The position numbers and the translations under genes were made by a program. A DNA stretch of 44,079 bases, from NCBI GenBank assembly GCA_046081705.1, contig JBJTWK010000012.1, forward strand, positions 1 through 44,079, given 5' to 3'. Within the stretch, counting starts at the first letter, position 1. Each line of letters opens with the position of its first letter. The notes beneath the pieces are model-generated. The model worked only from the letters and a program-made list of their open reading frames with translations, was not told the origin of the DNA and searched no databases. Positions 1 to 8,257 of this stretch are shown here, piece after piece. Source of the DNA: IMCC26256 sp046081705 (GTDB lineage Bacteria > Actinomycetota > Acidimicrobiia > IMCC26256).

Positions 1-345
1 ACGGGCCGCACCGGGGCGTCCGGCGAGTGCCGCGAGTTCGCCGTAGGTGACGACCTCGCCCCAGCCGACCTCGCGGTGGAGCGTCTCGAGCACCGTGCGG
101 TGGAAGGGCGACAGCCCCGCCGCGTCGAGGTCGATCGTGAGGTCGAGGTCGTGGGCCTCCCCTGCGCACCACGCGTCGAGCGCGGCGGCGACGGCGTCGT
201 CACGCGCGTCGACGGCGGCCTCGGCGATGTGGTGGTCGCCGGTCGGGAGTTCGATGCGCTCGACCCCGTGGGGCCCGAGCGTGACCGCGACCTGCCCGAG
301 GCCGGTGGACTGGATCCACCAACGACGGGGCGTCGTGATCGTCAT
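1..345 (-). CDS. ogt: Methylated-DNA--protein-cysteine methyltransferase, partial (3' end off the window)
   Basis: This is the N-terminal 115 codons of an O6-alkylguanine-DNA alkyltransferase, a suicide enzyme that moves alkyl groups from guanine to its own cysteine. The first 75 residues are the variable ribonuclease-like domain, starting MTITTPRRWWIQ. From residue about 80 the conserved DNA-binding part begins (SPFHRTVLETL, then GEVVTYGELAALAGRPGAAR), which matches the family closely. The PCHRV active-site loop would follow but lies beyond position 1, so catalysis cannot be checked. The ATG at 343-345 lies 7 nt after the mdh stop, so the gene is probably cotranscribed with mdh. The family call is firm from the helix-turn-helix motif. 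Confidence 0.85.
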   Translation of the reverse strand, partial: MTITTPRRWWIQSTGLGQVAVTLGPHGVERIELPTGDHHIAEAAVDARDDAVAAALDAWCAGEAHDLDLTIDLDAAGLSPFHRTVLETLHREVGWGEVVTYGELAALAGRPGAAR

Positions 346-352
346 CGGGTGG

Positions 353-1351
353 TCACGGGACGAGCCCGAGCCCGCGCACGTCCTCGCGCTCGCCGACGAG
401 CTCCTCGGTCGTGATGCGGATGCGCTCCTGCGCGAAGGCGTCGTGCTCGAGGCCCTCGACGACGGTCCAGCCGCCGTTGCCATCGGCCGCCACCGGGAAG
501 CCGAACTGCAGGCCCTCGGGCACGCCGTACTCGCCGTTGCTCACGACCGCGAGCGACGACCAGTCGCCGCCCGGGGTCTCGCGCCACACCGCGTTCACGG
601 AGTCGATCGCCGCGTTGGCGGCCGAGGCGGCCGATGACGCGCCACGCGCCTCGATGATCTTGGCGCCGCGCTGCTGCACGGTGGTGAGGAACTCGCCCTC
701 GAGCCACGCACGGTCGGTGATGACCTCGGTCGCGGGCTTGCCGCCGATGCGGGCGTTCGTGAAATCGGGGAACTGCGTCGCGGAGTGGTTGCCCCAGATG
801 GCGACGTTCGTGACCTGGTCGACCGGCGCGCCGGCCTTCTTGGCGAGCTGGGTCTGCGCGCGGTTCTGGTCGAGGCGGGTCATCGCGAACCAACGGTCGG
901 CCGGCACATCGGGCGCGTTCGAGCGGGCGATGAGGCAGTTCGTGTTGCACGGGTTGCCGACCACCAGCACGCGCACGTCCGGGGCGGCGTGGGCGTTGAT
1001 CGCCTCACCCTGGGGCTTGAAGATGCCACCGTTGACCTGGAGCAGGTCACCGCGCTCCATGCCGGCCTTGCGCGGGATCGAGCCGACGAGCATCGCCCAC
1101 GACGTGCCGTCGAAGGCCGTCTTGAGGTCGGTCGTGCCCTCGATGCCGGCGAGCAGCGGGAAGGCGCAGTCGTCGAGCTCCATGATGACGCCCTCGAGTG
1201 CCTTCATCCCGGGCTCGATCTCGAGGAGCCGCAGCACGACCGGCTGGTCGGGCCCGAGCAGCTGGCCCGAGGCGATGCGGAAGAGGAGCGCGTAACCGAT
1301 CTGGCCGGCGGCGCCCGTGACGGTGACGTGGACGGGGGTCTTGGAAGCCAT
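353..1351 (-). CDS. mdh: Malate dehydrogenase
   Basis: NAD-dependent oxidation of malate to oxaloacetate in the TCA cycle, cytosolic. At 332 residues it has the usual length for the long bacterial MDH type. The nucleotide-binding loop GAAGQIGYALLF is at residues 13-24. The coenzyme and substrate motifs GNPCNTN, MTRLDQNRA and the catalytic histidine segment WGNHSATQFPDF follow in order. The start is the ATG at 1351, preceded by a TAGATT box 7 nt upstream, so the message is probably leaderless. ogt follows directly. sucCD lies a few genes away, giving two TCA steps in the window. I see nothing unusual in the sequence. Confidence 0.97.
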   Translation of the reverse strand: MASKTPVHVTVTGAAGQIGYALLFRIASGQLLGPDQPVVLRLLEIEPGMKALEGVIMELDDCAFPLLAGIEGTTDLKTAFDGTSWAMLVGSIPRKAGMERGDLLQVNGGIFKPQGEAINAHAAPDVRVLVVGNPCNTNCLIARSNAPDVPADRWFAMTRLDQNRAQTQLAKKAGAPVDQVTNVAIWGNHSATQFPDFTNARIGGKPATEVITDRAWLEGEFLTTVQQRGAKIIEARGASSAASAANAAIDSVNAVWRETPGGDWSSLAVVSNGEYGVPEGLQFGFPVAADGNGGWTVVEGLEHDAFAQERIRITTEELVGEREDVRGLGLVP

Positions 1352-1358
1352 GCGGGCG

Positions 1359-1364
1359 AATCTA
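1359..1364 (-). promoter_or_regulatory. -10 box of a probable leaderless promoter for mdh
   Basis: The minus strand reads TAGATT with 7 nt between it and the mdh ATG. This places the expected transcription start at the A of the start codon. No Shine-Dalgarno sequence is seen. The same spacing occurs at purN, the Nudix gene and the phosphatase gene, which supports the call. Confidence 0.5.
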
Positions 1365-1402
1365 CCGCCGCGCCCTCGTCCGGCCCCGGGTCGGGGCGGG
1401 CC

Positions 1403-2188
1403 TCACGAGACCTCGAGGGCCAGCAGGATCGAGCGGGCCTCGGAGAGTCGGGCGAGCCGGTCGGCCGCACCGTCCTCGGCACCCCCGTGGTCCGGATGGG
1501 CGGCCCGCACGAGACGCCGGTAGCGCCGCTGCACCTCGGCCCGGTCGGCCCGGATGTCGGGCCGCAGCCCGAGCGTCTCCATCGCCCAGCGCCGGTCGTC
1601 GGCGATGCCGAGCCAGAGCGCGCCCTGCCCGGTCGGATCGGTGTCGACGCCCGGCATCGACGGCGCGGCGGGATCCGGTCGACGCGCGGGTAGGCCGTCG
1701 ATGAGGCGCACGACGCGCCAGCGGTGCGGGTGGATGCCGGGCCGTCGCAGCGCGCGGCGCACGGCGTCGATCGCCGGGGTGCGGGCGACCGCGGGCATCG
1801 CGAGGATCGCCATGAACGCGCCGAGCACCTGGGGTTCGGGACGACCGTGCACGTCGAGTTCCAGCACGATCCCCCGGCCGTCGTCCACGAGACGGTGCCG
1901 CGAGAGGTCGAGGCCGTGGGTGTCGGTCTGGAGGCGGTGGTGGAGGTGGATCGACGGCACCTCGAACCCGCCGTCGCCGACCCGACGCAGCAGCCACGGC
2001 ACCCGTACCCGGGTCTCCTCGTCGATCTGCGGCACGAACTCGGCCACGACCGCGGCGAGGAGGTCGGAGCCCGCGGCGCCGCCCGCCGTCGGGAGGTACG
2101 ACGGCTCGAGCGCGACCCGCCGCGTCGGCATGTGCCAGCGCGTGTGCCGCACGTTCAGTTCGGCCAGGCGGGTGCCGATCGTCTCCAT
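1403..2188 (-). CDS. J-domain (DnaJ-like) protein with C-terminal J domain
   Basis: A 261-residue protein whose last 45 residues look like a J domain: a basic helix (VQRRYRRLVRAAHP), the HPD tripeptide and a following helix (LARLSEARSILL). J domains stimulate Hsp70 ATPase, so DnaK is the likely partner. I do not recognise the first 200 residues. They contain a strand-rich stretch (FEVPSIHLHHRLQ, then GIVLELDVHGRPE) and several basic segments, but no Gly/Phe region or zinc fingers, so this is not a classical DnaJ. The ATG at 2188 has TAGACC 7 nt upstream. The neighbours are mdh and the folD group. The function beyond DnaK interaction is unknown. Confidence 0.75.
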   Translation of the reverse strand: METIGTRLAELNVRHTRWHMPTRRVALEPSYLPTAGGAAGSDLLAAVVAEFVPQIDEETRVRVPWLLRRVGDGGFEVPSIHLHHRLQTDTHGLDLSRHRLVDDGRGIVLELDVHGRPEPQVLGAFMAILAMPAVARTPAIDAVRRALRRPGIHPHRWRVVRLIDGLPARRPDPAAPSMPGVDTDPTGQGALWLGIADDRRWAMETLGLRPDIRADRAEVQRRYRRLVRAAHPDHGGAEDGAADRLARLSEARSILLALEVS

Positions 2189-2251
2189 GCGCAGAGGTCT
2201 ACGGGGCGATCGGATCCGCCGGACCGGCGTCGGTCGTCACACCCGGACGAT

Positions 2252-2467
2252 TCAGCCGACGGCGGCGGCCACGGCGAACGTGACGACCCAGATCGCCGCG
2301 ATGCCGAGGCCGAGGCCGAGGAGCAGCCGCTGCGGGAGTGGACGCCGGACCCCGGGCCCGTCGACGCCGACCCACAGGTCGCACCCGGGGCAGCGCTCGG
2401 CTCCGCCATCGAGCGCAGTGCCGCAGAGGATGCAGGTCTCGGCGGCCACCGGCGGCGGGACGCTCAC
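2252..2467 (-). CDS. Small zinc-ribbon membrane protein
   Basis: A 71-residue protein starting with GTG at 2467, which overlaps the folD stop codon as GTGA, so translation is probably coupled to folD. Residues 12-29 hold two Cys pairs, CILC and CPGC, spaced as a rubredoxin-like zinc ribbon. Residues 47-70 form one hydrophobic segment (LLLGLGLGIAAIWVVTFAVA), giving a C-terminal membrane anchor with the ribbon on the cytosolic side. The function is unknown. Coupling to folD is the only contextual clue. The coordinates rest on the Cys pattern and the overlap, and the high-GC reading frame agrees. Confidence 0.7.
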   Translation of the reverse strand: MSVPPPVAAETCILCGTALDGGAERCPGCDLWVGVDGPGVRRPLPQRLLLGLGLGIAAIWVVTFAVAAAVG

Positions 2468-3330
2468 GCCAGACCCGCCGACCGCTCGGCCGCGGCCACC
2501 GCGTTGGCGAGGAGCATCGCCCGGGTGGTCGGACCCACACCGCCGAGGCGCGGCGTGATCCAACCCGCCACCTCGGCGCAGGCCTCGTCGACGTCGGGGA
2601 TGAGCTTGCGGCCCTCGCCGAACGTGATGCCCGCGCTCACCACCGCGGCTCCCGGCTTGACCATCTCGGGGGTGACGATCGACGGCGCCCCCGCCGCGGC
2701 CACGATGATGTCGGCCTGGCGGGTGTAGGACCCGAGGTCCGGCACCCCGGTGTGGACGACCGTGACCGCGGCGTTCGCGTTCGGCCGCTTGAGCGCGAGC
2801 AGGTTGGCGAGGGGCCGACCGATGGTGAGGCCGCGGCCGATGATGACGACGTGCTTGCCCTCGATCTCGACGCCGTTGAACGCGAGCAGCGCCTGGATGC
2901 CGGCGGGCGTGCACGGGATCGGGGCGTCGACGCCCATCACGAGACGCCCGAGGTTCACGGGGTGGAGGCCGTCGGCGTCCTTGTTCGGGTCGATCGCGAG
3001 CAGCGCCTGCTCCTCGTCGAGCCCCTTCGGCAGCGGCAGTTGCACGATGAACCCGTGGATGTCGGGGTTCGCGTTGCACCGCTCGATCGCCGCAATCACG
3101 TCGGCCTGCGTCGCCGAGACCGGCAGGTCCTCACGGAACGACGCCATGCCAACCTCGGCACAGTCCTCGTGCTTCATGCGCACGTAGGACGCGGAGTTCT
3201 GGTCGTCACCCACCAGCACCGTCGCGAGCCCGACGGTCACCCCGCGCTCGGCGAGGGTCGCGCAGCGGACGCGCAGGTCGTCCTTGATGTGGGCGAGGAA
3301 GGCGTTGCCGTCGAGCAGGGCTGCGGTCAT
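2464..3330 (-). CDS. folD: Bifunctional methylenetetrahydrofolate dehydrogenase / methenyltetrahydrofolate cyclohydrolase
   Basis: FolD interconverts 5,10-methylene-THF, methenyl-THF and 10-formyl-THF in the cytosol. The 288-residue length is standard. The catalytic YxxxK motif is visible in SASYVRMKHEDCAEVGM. The other signatures are VQLPLPKGLD, DADGLHPVNLGRL, PCTPAGI and the NADP loop GRGLTIGRPLANLL. A GGAG sequence sits 7 nt before the ATG at 3330. It is transcribed downstream of purN and purH, both of which depend on 10-formyl-THF, so the cluster couples folate one-carbon supply to purine synthesis. The gene after it overlaps by 4 nt. Confidence 0.97.
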   Translation of the reverse strand: MTAALLDGNAFLAHIKDDLRVRCATLAERGVTVGLATVLVGDDQNSASYVRMKHEDCAEVGMASFREDLPVSATQADVIAAIERCNANPDIHGFIVQLPLPKGLDEEQALLAIDPNKDADGLHPVNLGRLVMGVDAPIPCTPAGIQALLAFNGVEIEGKHVVIIGRGLTIGRPLANLLALKRPNANAAVTVVHTGVPDLGSYTRQADIIVAAAGAPSIVTPEMVKPGAAVVSAGITFGEGRKLIPDVDEACAEVAGWITPRLGGVGPTTRAMLLANAVAAAERSAGLA

Positions 3331-3351
3331 GCGATGGCTCCGGATCGGTGA

Positions 3352-4851
3352 CTAGTGGAGGAAGTGGCGCTCGCCGGTGAACACCATGACGAGACCGAGT
3401 TCGTCGGCGCGGGCGATGACCTCCTCGTCGCGCACCGAGCCGCCCGGCTGCACGACGATGGAGACGCCCGCCGCGGCCGCGGCCTCGACCCCGTCGGGGA
3501 ACGGGTAGAACGCGTCCGAGGCGCACGCGCCGCCCTCGGCGCGCCCGGCGGCCTTCTTCGCCGCGATCTCGCCGGACTCGACCCGGTTCTGCTGGCCCGC
3601 ACCGATGCCGACGGCCTGACCGTCACGGGCGAGCACGATGGCGTTCGACTTCACGTGGCCGCACACGCGCCACGCAAACTCGGCGTCGGCCCACTGCGTC
3701 GGGGTCGGCTGGGCCCTCGTGACGACCCGCCAGTCGTCGCGCGTCGCGACGAAAGCGGGCGGCTCCTGGACCAGGAACCCGCCCGAGATCTGGCGCAGGT
3801 GCAGCGACTCGGTGCCGGGCGCGGGCGCCTCGAGCAGCCGGGTGTTCTTGCGCTTGCCCTTGAGGATCTCGAGCGTGCCCTCCTCGTAGCCCGGGGCGAT
3901 GACGAGGTCGGCCTGGGGACCCTTCGCCATCGCCTCGGCGGTGGCGAGGTCGAGCGGACGGTTGAGCGCCACGATGCCGCCGAAGGCCGACCGCTCGTCG
4001 CAGGCGAGGGCGAGGTCGTACGCGATGGCGAGGTCGTCGGCCGCGGCCGCGCCGCACGGGTTCGCGTGCTTGATGATCGCCACGGCCGGACGGTCGCCGA
4101 GGTCGTGGGCGAGCACCCAGGCCGCCTCGGTGTCGTAGAGGTTGAGGTACGAGAGCGCGACCCCGCCGTGCTGGATCACGCCGTCCCACCACGAGGACTC
4201 GTTGACGCGGCGGTAGCGGGCCCCCTGCTGGTGCGGGTTCTCGCCGTAGCGCAGCACCTCGTCGGTGCGCGTGAGCGGGATGACGAGGTGGCGCGGCAGG
4301 GTCTCGTCGCGCTGGAGCCACGCGACGATCGCCGCGTCATAGGCCGCGGTGTGCGCGAACGCCTCGAGGGCCAGCGCGGTGCGGAGTTCCTCGGTGAGCC
4401 GACCGTGCTCCTGCAGTTCCGCGAGGATGCCGTCGTACTGGTCGGGGCTCGTGACGACCCCGATCCACGCGTGGTTCTTCGCCGCGGCCCGCACCATGGC
4501 GGGGCCGCCGATGTCGATCATCTCGATGCCCGGCTGCGCGCCGAAGGGGTAGAGGTTCACGACCACGAGGTCGAACGGCTGGATGTCGAAGCGCTCGAGG
4601 TCCTCGAGGTGGGAGGCCTTCGACCGGTCGGCGAGGATGCCGCCGTGGATCTTCGGGTGGAGGGTGACCACACGGTGGTCGAACATCTCGGGCGCGCCCG
4701 TGACCGCCTCGACCGGCGTGACCTCGACCCCCGCCTCCTGCAGCGCGCGAGCGGTGCCACCCGACGACACGAGCTCGACGCCCGCCTCGCGCAGGCCCCG
4801 CGCGAACTCGACGAGGCCGTTCTTGTCGAACACACTCAGGAGGGCGCGCAT
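3352..4851 (-). CDS. purH: Bifunctional AICAR formyltransferase / IMP cyclohydrolase
   Basis: PurH performs the last two steps of IMP synthesis: formylation of AICAR with 10-formyl-THF, then ring closure. The 499 residues comprise an N-terminal MGS-like cyclohydrolase domain (MRALLSVFDKNGLVEFARGL, then RVVTLHPKIHGGILADR) and the AICAR transformylase domain. The catalytic KHANPCG motif and the C-terminal SDAFYPFPDGVEAAA and QPGGSVRDEEV segments are all present. It sits 17 nt after purN and 21 nt before folD, a functional operon. The ATG at 4851 is at the expected N-terminus. Confidence 0.97.
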   Translation of the reverse strand: MRALLSVFDKNGLVEFARGLREAGVELVSSGGTARALQEAGVEVTPVEAVTGAPEMFDHRVVTLHPKIHGGILADRSKASHLEDLERFDIQPFDLVVVNLYPFGAQPGIEMIDIGGPAMVRAAAKNHAWIGVVTSPDQYDGILAELQEHGRLTEELRTALALEAFAHTAAYDAAIVAWLQRDETLPRHLVIPLTRTDEVLRYGENPHQQGARYRRVNESSWWDGVIQHGGVALSYLNLYDTEAAWVLAHDLGDRPAVAIIKHANPCGAAAADDLAIAYDLALACDERSAFGGIVALNRPLDLATAEAMAKGPQADLVIAPGYEEGTLEILKGKRKNTRLLEAPAPGTESLHLRQISGGFLVQEPPAFVATRDDWRVVTRAQPTPTQWADAEFAWRVCGHVKSNAIVLARDGQAVGIGAGQQNRVESGEIAAKKAAGRAEGGACASDAFYPFPDGVEAAAAAGVSIVVQPGGSVRDEEVIARADELGLVMVFTGERHFLH

Positions 4852-4868
4852 GGCGGTGCTTCCTCTTC

Positions 4869-5435
4869 TCAGGGGGCGGGGGTGGAATCGGCCACGAGTC
4901 GGCGCAGCACCATCGGGTAGATGCGGCGCTCGATCTCCTTGATGCGTTCGTGGAGCGACTCGACCGTGTCGTCGGCGCGGATGTCGAGCGCCTCCTGGGC
5001 GAGGATCGGACCCTCGTCGACCTCGGCAGTGGCGAGGTGCACCGTGCAGCCCGTCGTGGTGGCACCGGCGGCGAGCGCGTCCTCGACCGCGTGCCAGCCC
5101 TTGAACGCCGGCAGCAGCGCAGGGTGGGTGTTGATGACCCGGTCCGGGAAGGTCGAGAACATCGCCGGCCCGAGGATCGTGCCGAACCCGGCCATGGCGA
5201 CGAGCCCGACGCCCGCGCCCTCGAGCGCGGCGATCACCTCGGCGGTGTAGGCGTCCCGGTCGAAGTCGGCGCCGTAGGTGGTGCGGGCGACGAGACTCGT
5301 GGCGATCCCGGCCCGTTCCGCCCGCCCGAGGGCGGCGCAGTCGCGATCGGCGAGGACCAGCGCGATGGGCAGGTCGGCGTCGATGAGCGACTGGAGGATG
5401 GTCCCGCTCCCCGACGCCAGCACCGCGATCCGCAC
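4869..5435 (-). CDS. purN: Phosphoribosylglycinamide formyltransferase
   Basis: GAR transformylase uses 10-formyl-THF in step three of purine synthesis. The family motifs are all present: the N-terminal RIAVLASGSGT loop, MAGFGTIL, the catalytic INTHPALLPAFKG (Asn and His) and the aspartate in VDEGPI. I chose the GTG at 5435 because the protein then begins MRIAVLASG as in homologues (188 residues), and a TAGGTT box lies exactly 7 nt upstream. A GTG at 5459 would add eight residues, but its GGAGGAG touches the start codon with no spacing. The gene heads the purN-purH-folD operon. Confidence 0.95.
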   Translation of the reverse strand: MRIAVLASGSGTILQSLIDADLPIALVLADRDCAALGRAERAGIATSLVARTTYGADFDRDAYTAEVIAALEGAGVGLVAMAGFGTILGPAMFSTFPDRVINTHPALLPAFKGWHAVEDALAAGATTTGCTVHLATAEVDEGPILAQEALDIRADDTVESLHERIKEIERRIYPMVLRRLVADSTPAP

Positions 5436-5442
5436 GGGCCCG

Positions 5443-5448
5443 AACCTA
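5443..5448 (-). promoter_or_regulatory. -10 box of a probable leaderless promoter for purN
   Basis: The minus strand has TAGGTT followed by 7 nt and the preferred purN GTG. This arrangement decides between the two possible starts and implies that the purN-purH-folD mRNA has no 5' leader. Confidence 0.45.
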
Positions 5449-5461
5449 ACTGATCCCACCT

Positions 5462-5528
5462 CCTCCGTTCGTCGTCGGCGGACACCCCGAGGGACCGATC
5501 CCGCAGCCTCCGTTCGTCGTCGGCGGAC
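5462..5528. repeat. 22-bp direct repeat, two copies 45 bp apart
   Basis: The 22-bp word beginning CCTCCGTTCGTCGTCGG occurs at 5462-5483 and again, identically, at 5507-5528, in the space between purN and the sucD terminator. On the minus strand the first copy ends just upstream of the purN promoter, so a protein-binding role is possible. It could equally be a remnant of duplication. I see no third copy. Confidence 0.8.
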
Positions 5529-5550
5529 GCGCCCCGTGCCCCCTGACGCG

Positions 5551-5584
5551 ACGGCGCCGCGCCCCCGGGGGGACGCGGCGCCGT
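5551..5584 (-). terminator. Strong hairpin terminator downstream of sucCD
   Basis: A perfect 11-bp stem (ACGGCGCCGCG at 5551-5561 and its complement at 5574-5584) encloses a C-run/G-run loop that can itself pair. It lies 24 nt past the sucD stop and separates the suc genes from purN. There is no T-tract, as is common for terminators in high-GC actinobacteria. Confidence 0.75.
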
Positions 5585-5608
5585 CGGCGTGCTCGGATCG
5601 GCGGGCGA

Positions 5609-6493
5609 CTACAGCCCCTTGACCACCTCGGCCATGAGGTCACCGGCCTCGGTCGGGTTCATCCCGACCTCGGCACCGGCCGCCCGCAGAGCTTCGATCT
5701 TGGCCGCTGCGGTTCCCTTGCCGCCCGACACGATGGCGCCGGCGTGGCCCATCTTCTTGCCGGGAGGGGCGGTGACGCCCGCGATGTAGGCGACCACCGG
5801 CTTGTCCATCTGCGTGCGGATGAACTCGGCGGCCTCCTCCTCGGCCGATCCACCGATCTCGCCGATCATCATGACGGCCTTGGTCTCGGGGTCGTCCTGG
5901 AAGGCGCGCAGGCAGTCGATGTGGCTCGTGCCCGGCACGGGGTCGCCACCGATGCCGACGCAGGTGGTGACGCCGATGTCCTTCTGCTTGAGCTCGTAGA
6001 GCGCCTGGTACGTGAGCGTGCCGGAGCGGCTCACGATGCCCACGGGTCCACCGGCCTTCGCGATGTGCCCCGCGGTGATGCCGATGTTGGCCTTGCCGGG
6101 ACTGATGATGCCGGGGCAGTTCGGGCCGAGCAGCTGCACGTTCGGGAAGTTCGTGCGGAGCTCGTTGTAGAACCACGCCTCGTCGTGCGCGGGCACGCCC
6201 TCGGTGATCACCACGATGAACTCGATGCCGCCCTCGGCGGCCTCCATCACCGCAGCCTTCACACCCGGCGCCGGGATGAAGATGCACGACGCGGTGGCAC
6301 CGGTCTCGGCGACCGCGTCCGCGACGTTCGCGAACACGGGGATGCCGTCGACGTCGGTGCCGGCCTTCTTCGGGCTCGTACCCGCGACGACCTTCGTGCC
6401 GTAGTCACGGTTGAGCAGGCCGTAGAAGCGACCCTGCGAACCGGTGAGGCCCTGGTAGACGACCTTGGTGTTCTCGTCGACGAAGATGCTCAC
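5609..6493 (-). CDS. sucD: Succinyl-CoA ligase, alpha subunit
   Basis: The alpha subunit of the TCA enzyme that makes ATP or GTP from succinyl-CoA. The 294 residues begin with a CoA-binding Rossmann domain (VVYQGLTGSQGRFYG). GGDPVPGTSHID and the phosphohistidine loop GHAGAIVSGGKGT carry the catalytic histidine. The GTG at 6493 overlaps the sucC stop as GTGA, so the two subunits are translationally coupled for equal amounts. A strong hairpin follows the stop. This is an ordinary, complete gene. Confidence 0.97.
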   Translation of the reverse strand: MSIFVDENTKVVYQGLTGSQGRFYGLLNRDYGTKVVAGTSPKKAGTDVDGIPVFANVADAVAETGATASCIFIPAPGVKAAVMEAAEGGIEFIVVITEGVPAHDEAWFYNELRTNFPNVQLLGPNCPGIISPGKANIGITAGHIAKAGGPVGIVSRSGTLTYQALYELKQKDIGVTTCVGIGGDPVPGTSHIDCLRAFQDDPETKAVMMIGEIGGSAEEEAAEFIRTQMDKPVVAYIAGVTAPPGKKMGHAGAIVSGGKGTAAAKIEALRAAGAEVGMNPTEAGDLMAEVVKGL

Positions 6494-7641
6494 TTGGCGG
6501 TCTCCCCTGCGAGTGCGACCGCGGTGCGGGCGGCGTCGATCATGGTCGGCTGCATCTGCAACCGGTCGGACAGGTGCGGCTGGAGGATCTCGCGACCCTC
6601 GTCGGCGTTCGTGCCGTCGAGGCGAATCACGATCGGCGCGTCGATCTGCACCCGACGCAGCGCCTCGACGATGCCGTTGGCGACCTCGTCACCCTTGGTG
6701 ATGCCACCGAAGATGTTGATGAAGATTGAGCGGACGTTCGGGTCGGAGACGATCACCTCGAGGGCACCCGCCATCACGTCGGCGTTGGCGCCGCCGCCGA
6801 TGTCGAGGAAGTTCGCCGGCTTGCCGCCGACCTGGTTGATGATGTCGACGGTGCTCATCGCGAGCCCGGCGCCGTTGGCGATCACGCCGACGAAGCCGTC
6901 GAGGCCGACGTACTGCAGCCCCTTGTCGTGCGCCGCGGTCTCGCGTGCATCACGGTGCTGGATCGCGTCGTACTGCTCGAAGTCGGGGTGCCGGAACACC
7001 GCGTTGTCGTCGAGCGTCACCTTCGCGTCGAGCGCGTGCACGCGACCGTCCTCGGTGAGGATGAGCGGGTTGATCTCGACGAGGTCCGCGTCGGCGTCGA
7101 TGTAGGCCTCGTACAGCTTCATGAGGATGTCGATCGCACCCTCGGTCGCCGCCGGGTTGAGCTTGGCCTGCTCGACCCAGGTCCGGCACGCGGCCTCGGT
7201 GAGTCCGACCACCGGGTCGACGTGGATCTTGGCGATGGCGTCGGGGTCCGACTCGGCCACGGCCTCGATCTCCACGCCGCCCTGGGCCGAGAGCATGCCG
7301 AGGTAGGCCTTGGCGGAACGGTCGAGCGTGAACGAGGCGTAGTACTCCTCGCTGATGTCGCTCGCCTTCTCCATCCAGAGCGTGCCCACGACGTGGCCCT
7401 TGATGTCGAGCCCGAGGATGTTCGTCGCGTGCTCGCGCGCCTCCTCGGTGTTCGTGGCGAGCTTCACGCCGCCGGCCTTGCCGCGGCCGCCGGTGAGGAC
7501 CTGGGCCTTCACGACGACCGGGTAGCCGAGCCGGTCGGCCGCGGCGACCGCGTCCTCGACCGTGGTGACGGCCTCGCCCGCGGACACGGGGATCCCGTAC
7601 TGCGCGAACAGTTGCTTGCCTTGGTATTCGAACAGGTCCAC
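6490..7641 (-). CDS. sucC: Succinyl-CoA ligase, beta subunit
   Basis: The beta subunit, with the ATP-grasp nucleotide-binding domain at the N-terminus (MDLFEYQGKQLFAQYGIPV) and the ligase/CoA domain at the C-terminus (GFVGVIANGAGLAMSTVD, NIFGGITKGDEVANG). Its 383 residues are the usual length. It is cotranscribed with sucD. The gene upstream encodes a B12-binding domain 45 nt away, which suggests a link between methylmalonyl-CoA/succinyl-CoA conversion and the TCA cycle. That link is inference from gene order only. Confidence 0.97.
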   Translation of the reverse strand: MDLFEYQGKQLFAQYGIPVSAGEAVTTVEDAVAAADRLGYPVVVKAQVLTGGRGKAGGVKLATNTEEAREHATNILGLDIKGHVVGTLWMEKASDISEEYYASFTLDRSAKAYLGMLSAQGGVEIEAVAESDPDAIAKIHVDPVVGLTEAACRTWVEQAKLNPAATEGAIDILMKLYEAYIDADADLVEINPLILTEDGRVHALDAKVTLDDNAVFRHPDFEQYDAIQHRDARETAAHDKGLQYVGLDGFVGVIANGAGLAMSTVDIINQVGGKPANFLDIGGGANADVMAGALEVIVSDPNVRSIFINIFGGITKGDEVANGIVEALRRVQIDAPIVIRLDGTNADEGREILQPHLSDRLQMQPTMIDAARTAVALAGETAK

Positions 7642-7686
7642 AGGGCTCCTCGAGCGATGCGTGGGGTGACGGGTGGAACGGGTGGA

Positions 7687-8103
7687 TCAACCGGCGAGCG
7701 AGCGCTCCCGCTCGTCGAGCGCGCCCTCGAGCCAGTCGCTGATCGACTGGAGCGGGGCGCCGGGGGTGAACAGGGCGCTCACGCCCTGGGCCTCGAGCAC
7801 CGGGATGTCGGCCTCCGGGATGATCCCGCCGCCGAAGACGAGGACATCCCCGAGGTCGCGCTCCCGCAGGTTCTCGAGGACCCGCGGGAAGAGGGTGAGG
7901 TGCGCCCCGGAGAGCAGGGAGAGACCGACCGCGTCGGCGTCCTCCTGGAGGGCGGTCTCGGCGATCTGCTCGGGGGTCTGGTGGAGGCCGGTGTAGATGA
8001 CCTCGAACCCGGCGTCCCGCAGCGCCCGGGCGATCACCTTGGCGCCGCGGTCGTGGCCGTCGAGACCGGGCTTCGCGATGACGACGCGGTACCGACGCTC
8101 CAT
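7687..8103 (-). CDS. Stand-alone cobalamin (B12)-binding domain protein, methylmalonyl-CoA mutase C-terminal type
   Basis: A 138-residue protein consisting only of a B12-binding domain. The base-off/His-on signature is complete: KPGLDGHDRG (DxHxxG) at residues 11-20, SLLSGAH (SxL) at 62-68 and GGGIIPE (GG) at 91-97. It resembles the C-terminal domain of methylmalonyl-CoA mutase large subunits, or the small subunit of split acyl-CoA mutases. No mutase catalytic subunit is in the window. The start is the ATG at 8103. An upstream extension of the frame would run into the divergent gene and has no family match. The gene lies immediately upstream of sucC. Confidence 0.9.
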   Translation of the reverse strand: MERRYRVVIAKPGLDGHDRGAKVIARALRDAGFEVIYTGLHQTPEQIAETALQEDADAVGLSLLSGAHLTLFPRVLENLRERDLGDVLVFGGGIIPEADIPVLEAQGVSALFTPGAPLQSISDWLEGALDERERSLAG

Positions 8104-8257
8104 GGGCACCCCCTCGGGCCGTGGCAACCGCGCCCTGCGCCCTGTCGCGCCGGATCCCCACGGATGCGTCGCGCACCCTACCCAGCCGTCTCCGCGGCGG
8201 GCCAACGGGGGACGCCCCGGCGGGACTCCCGGGTTCGGGGCGTGGTAACCAAGCGGG

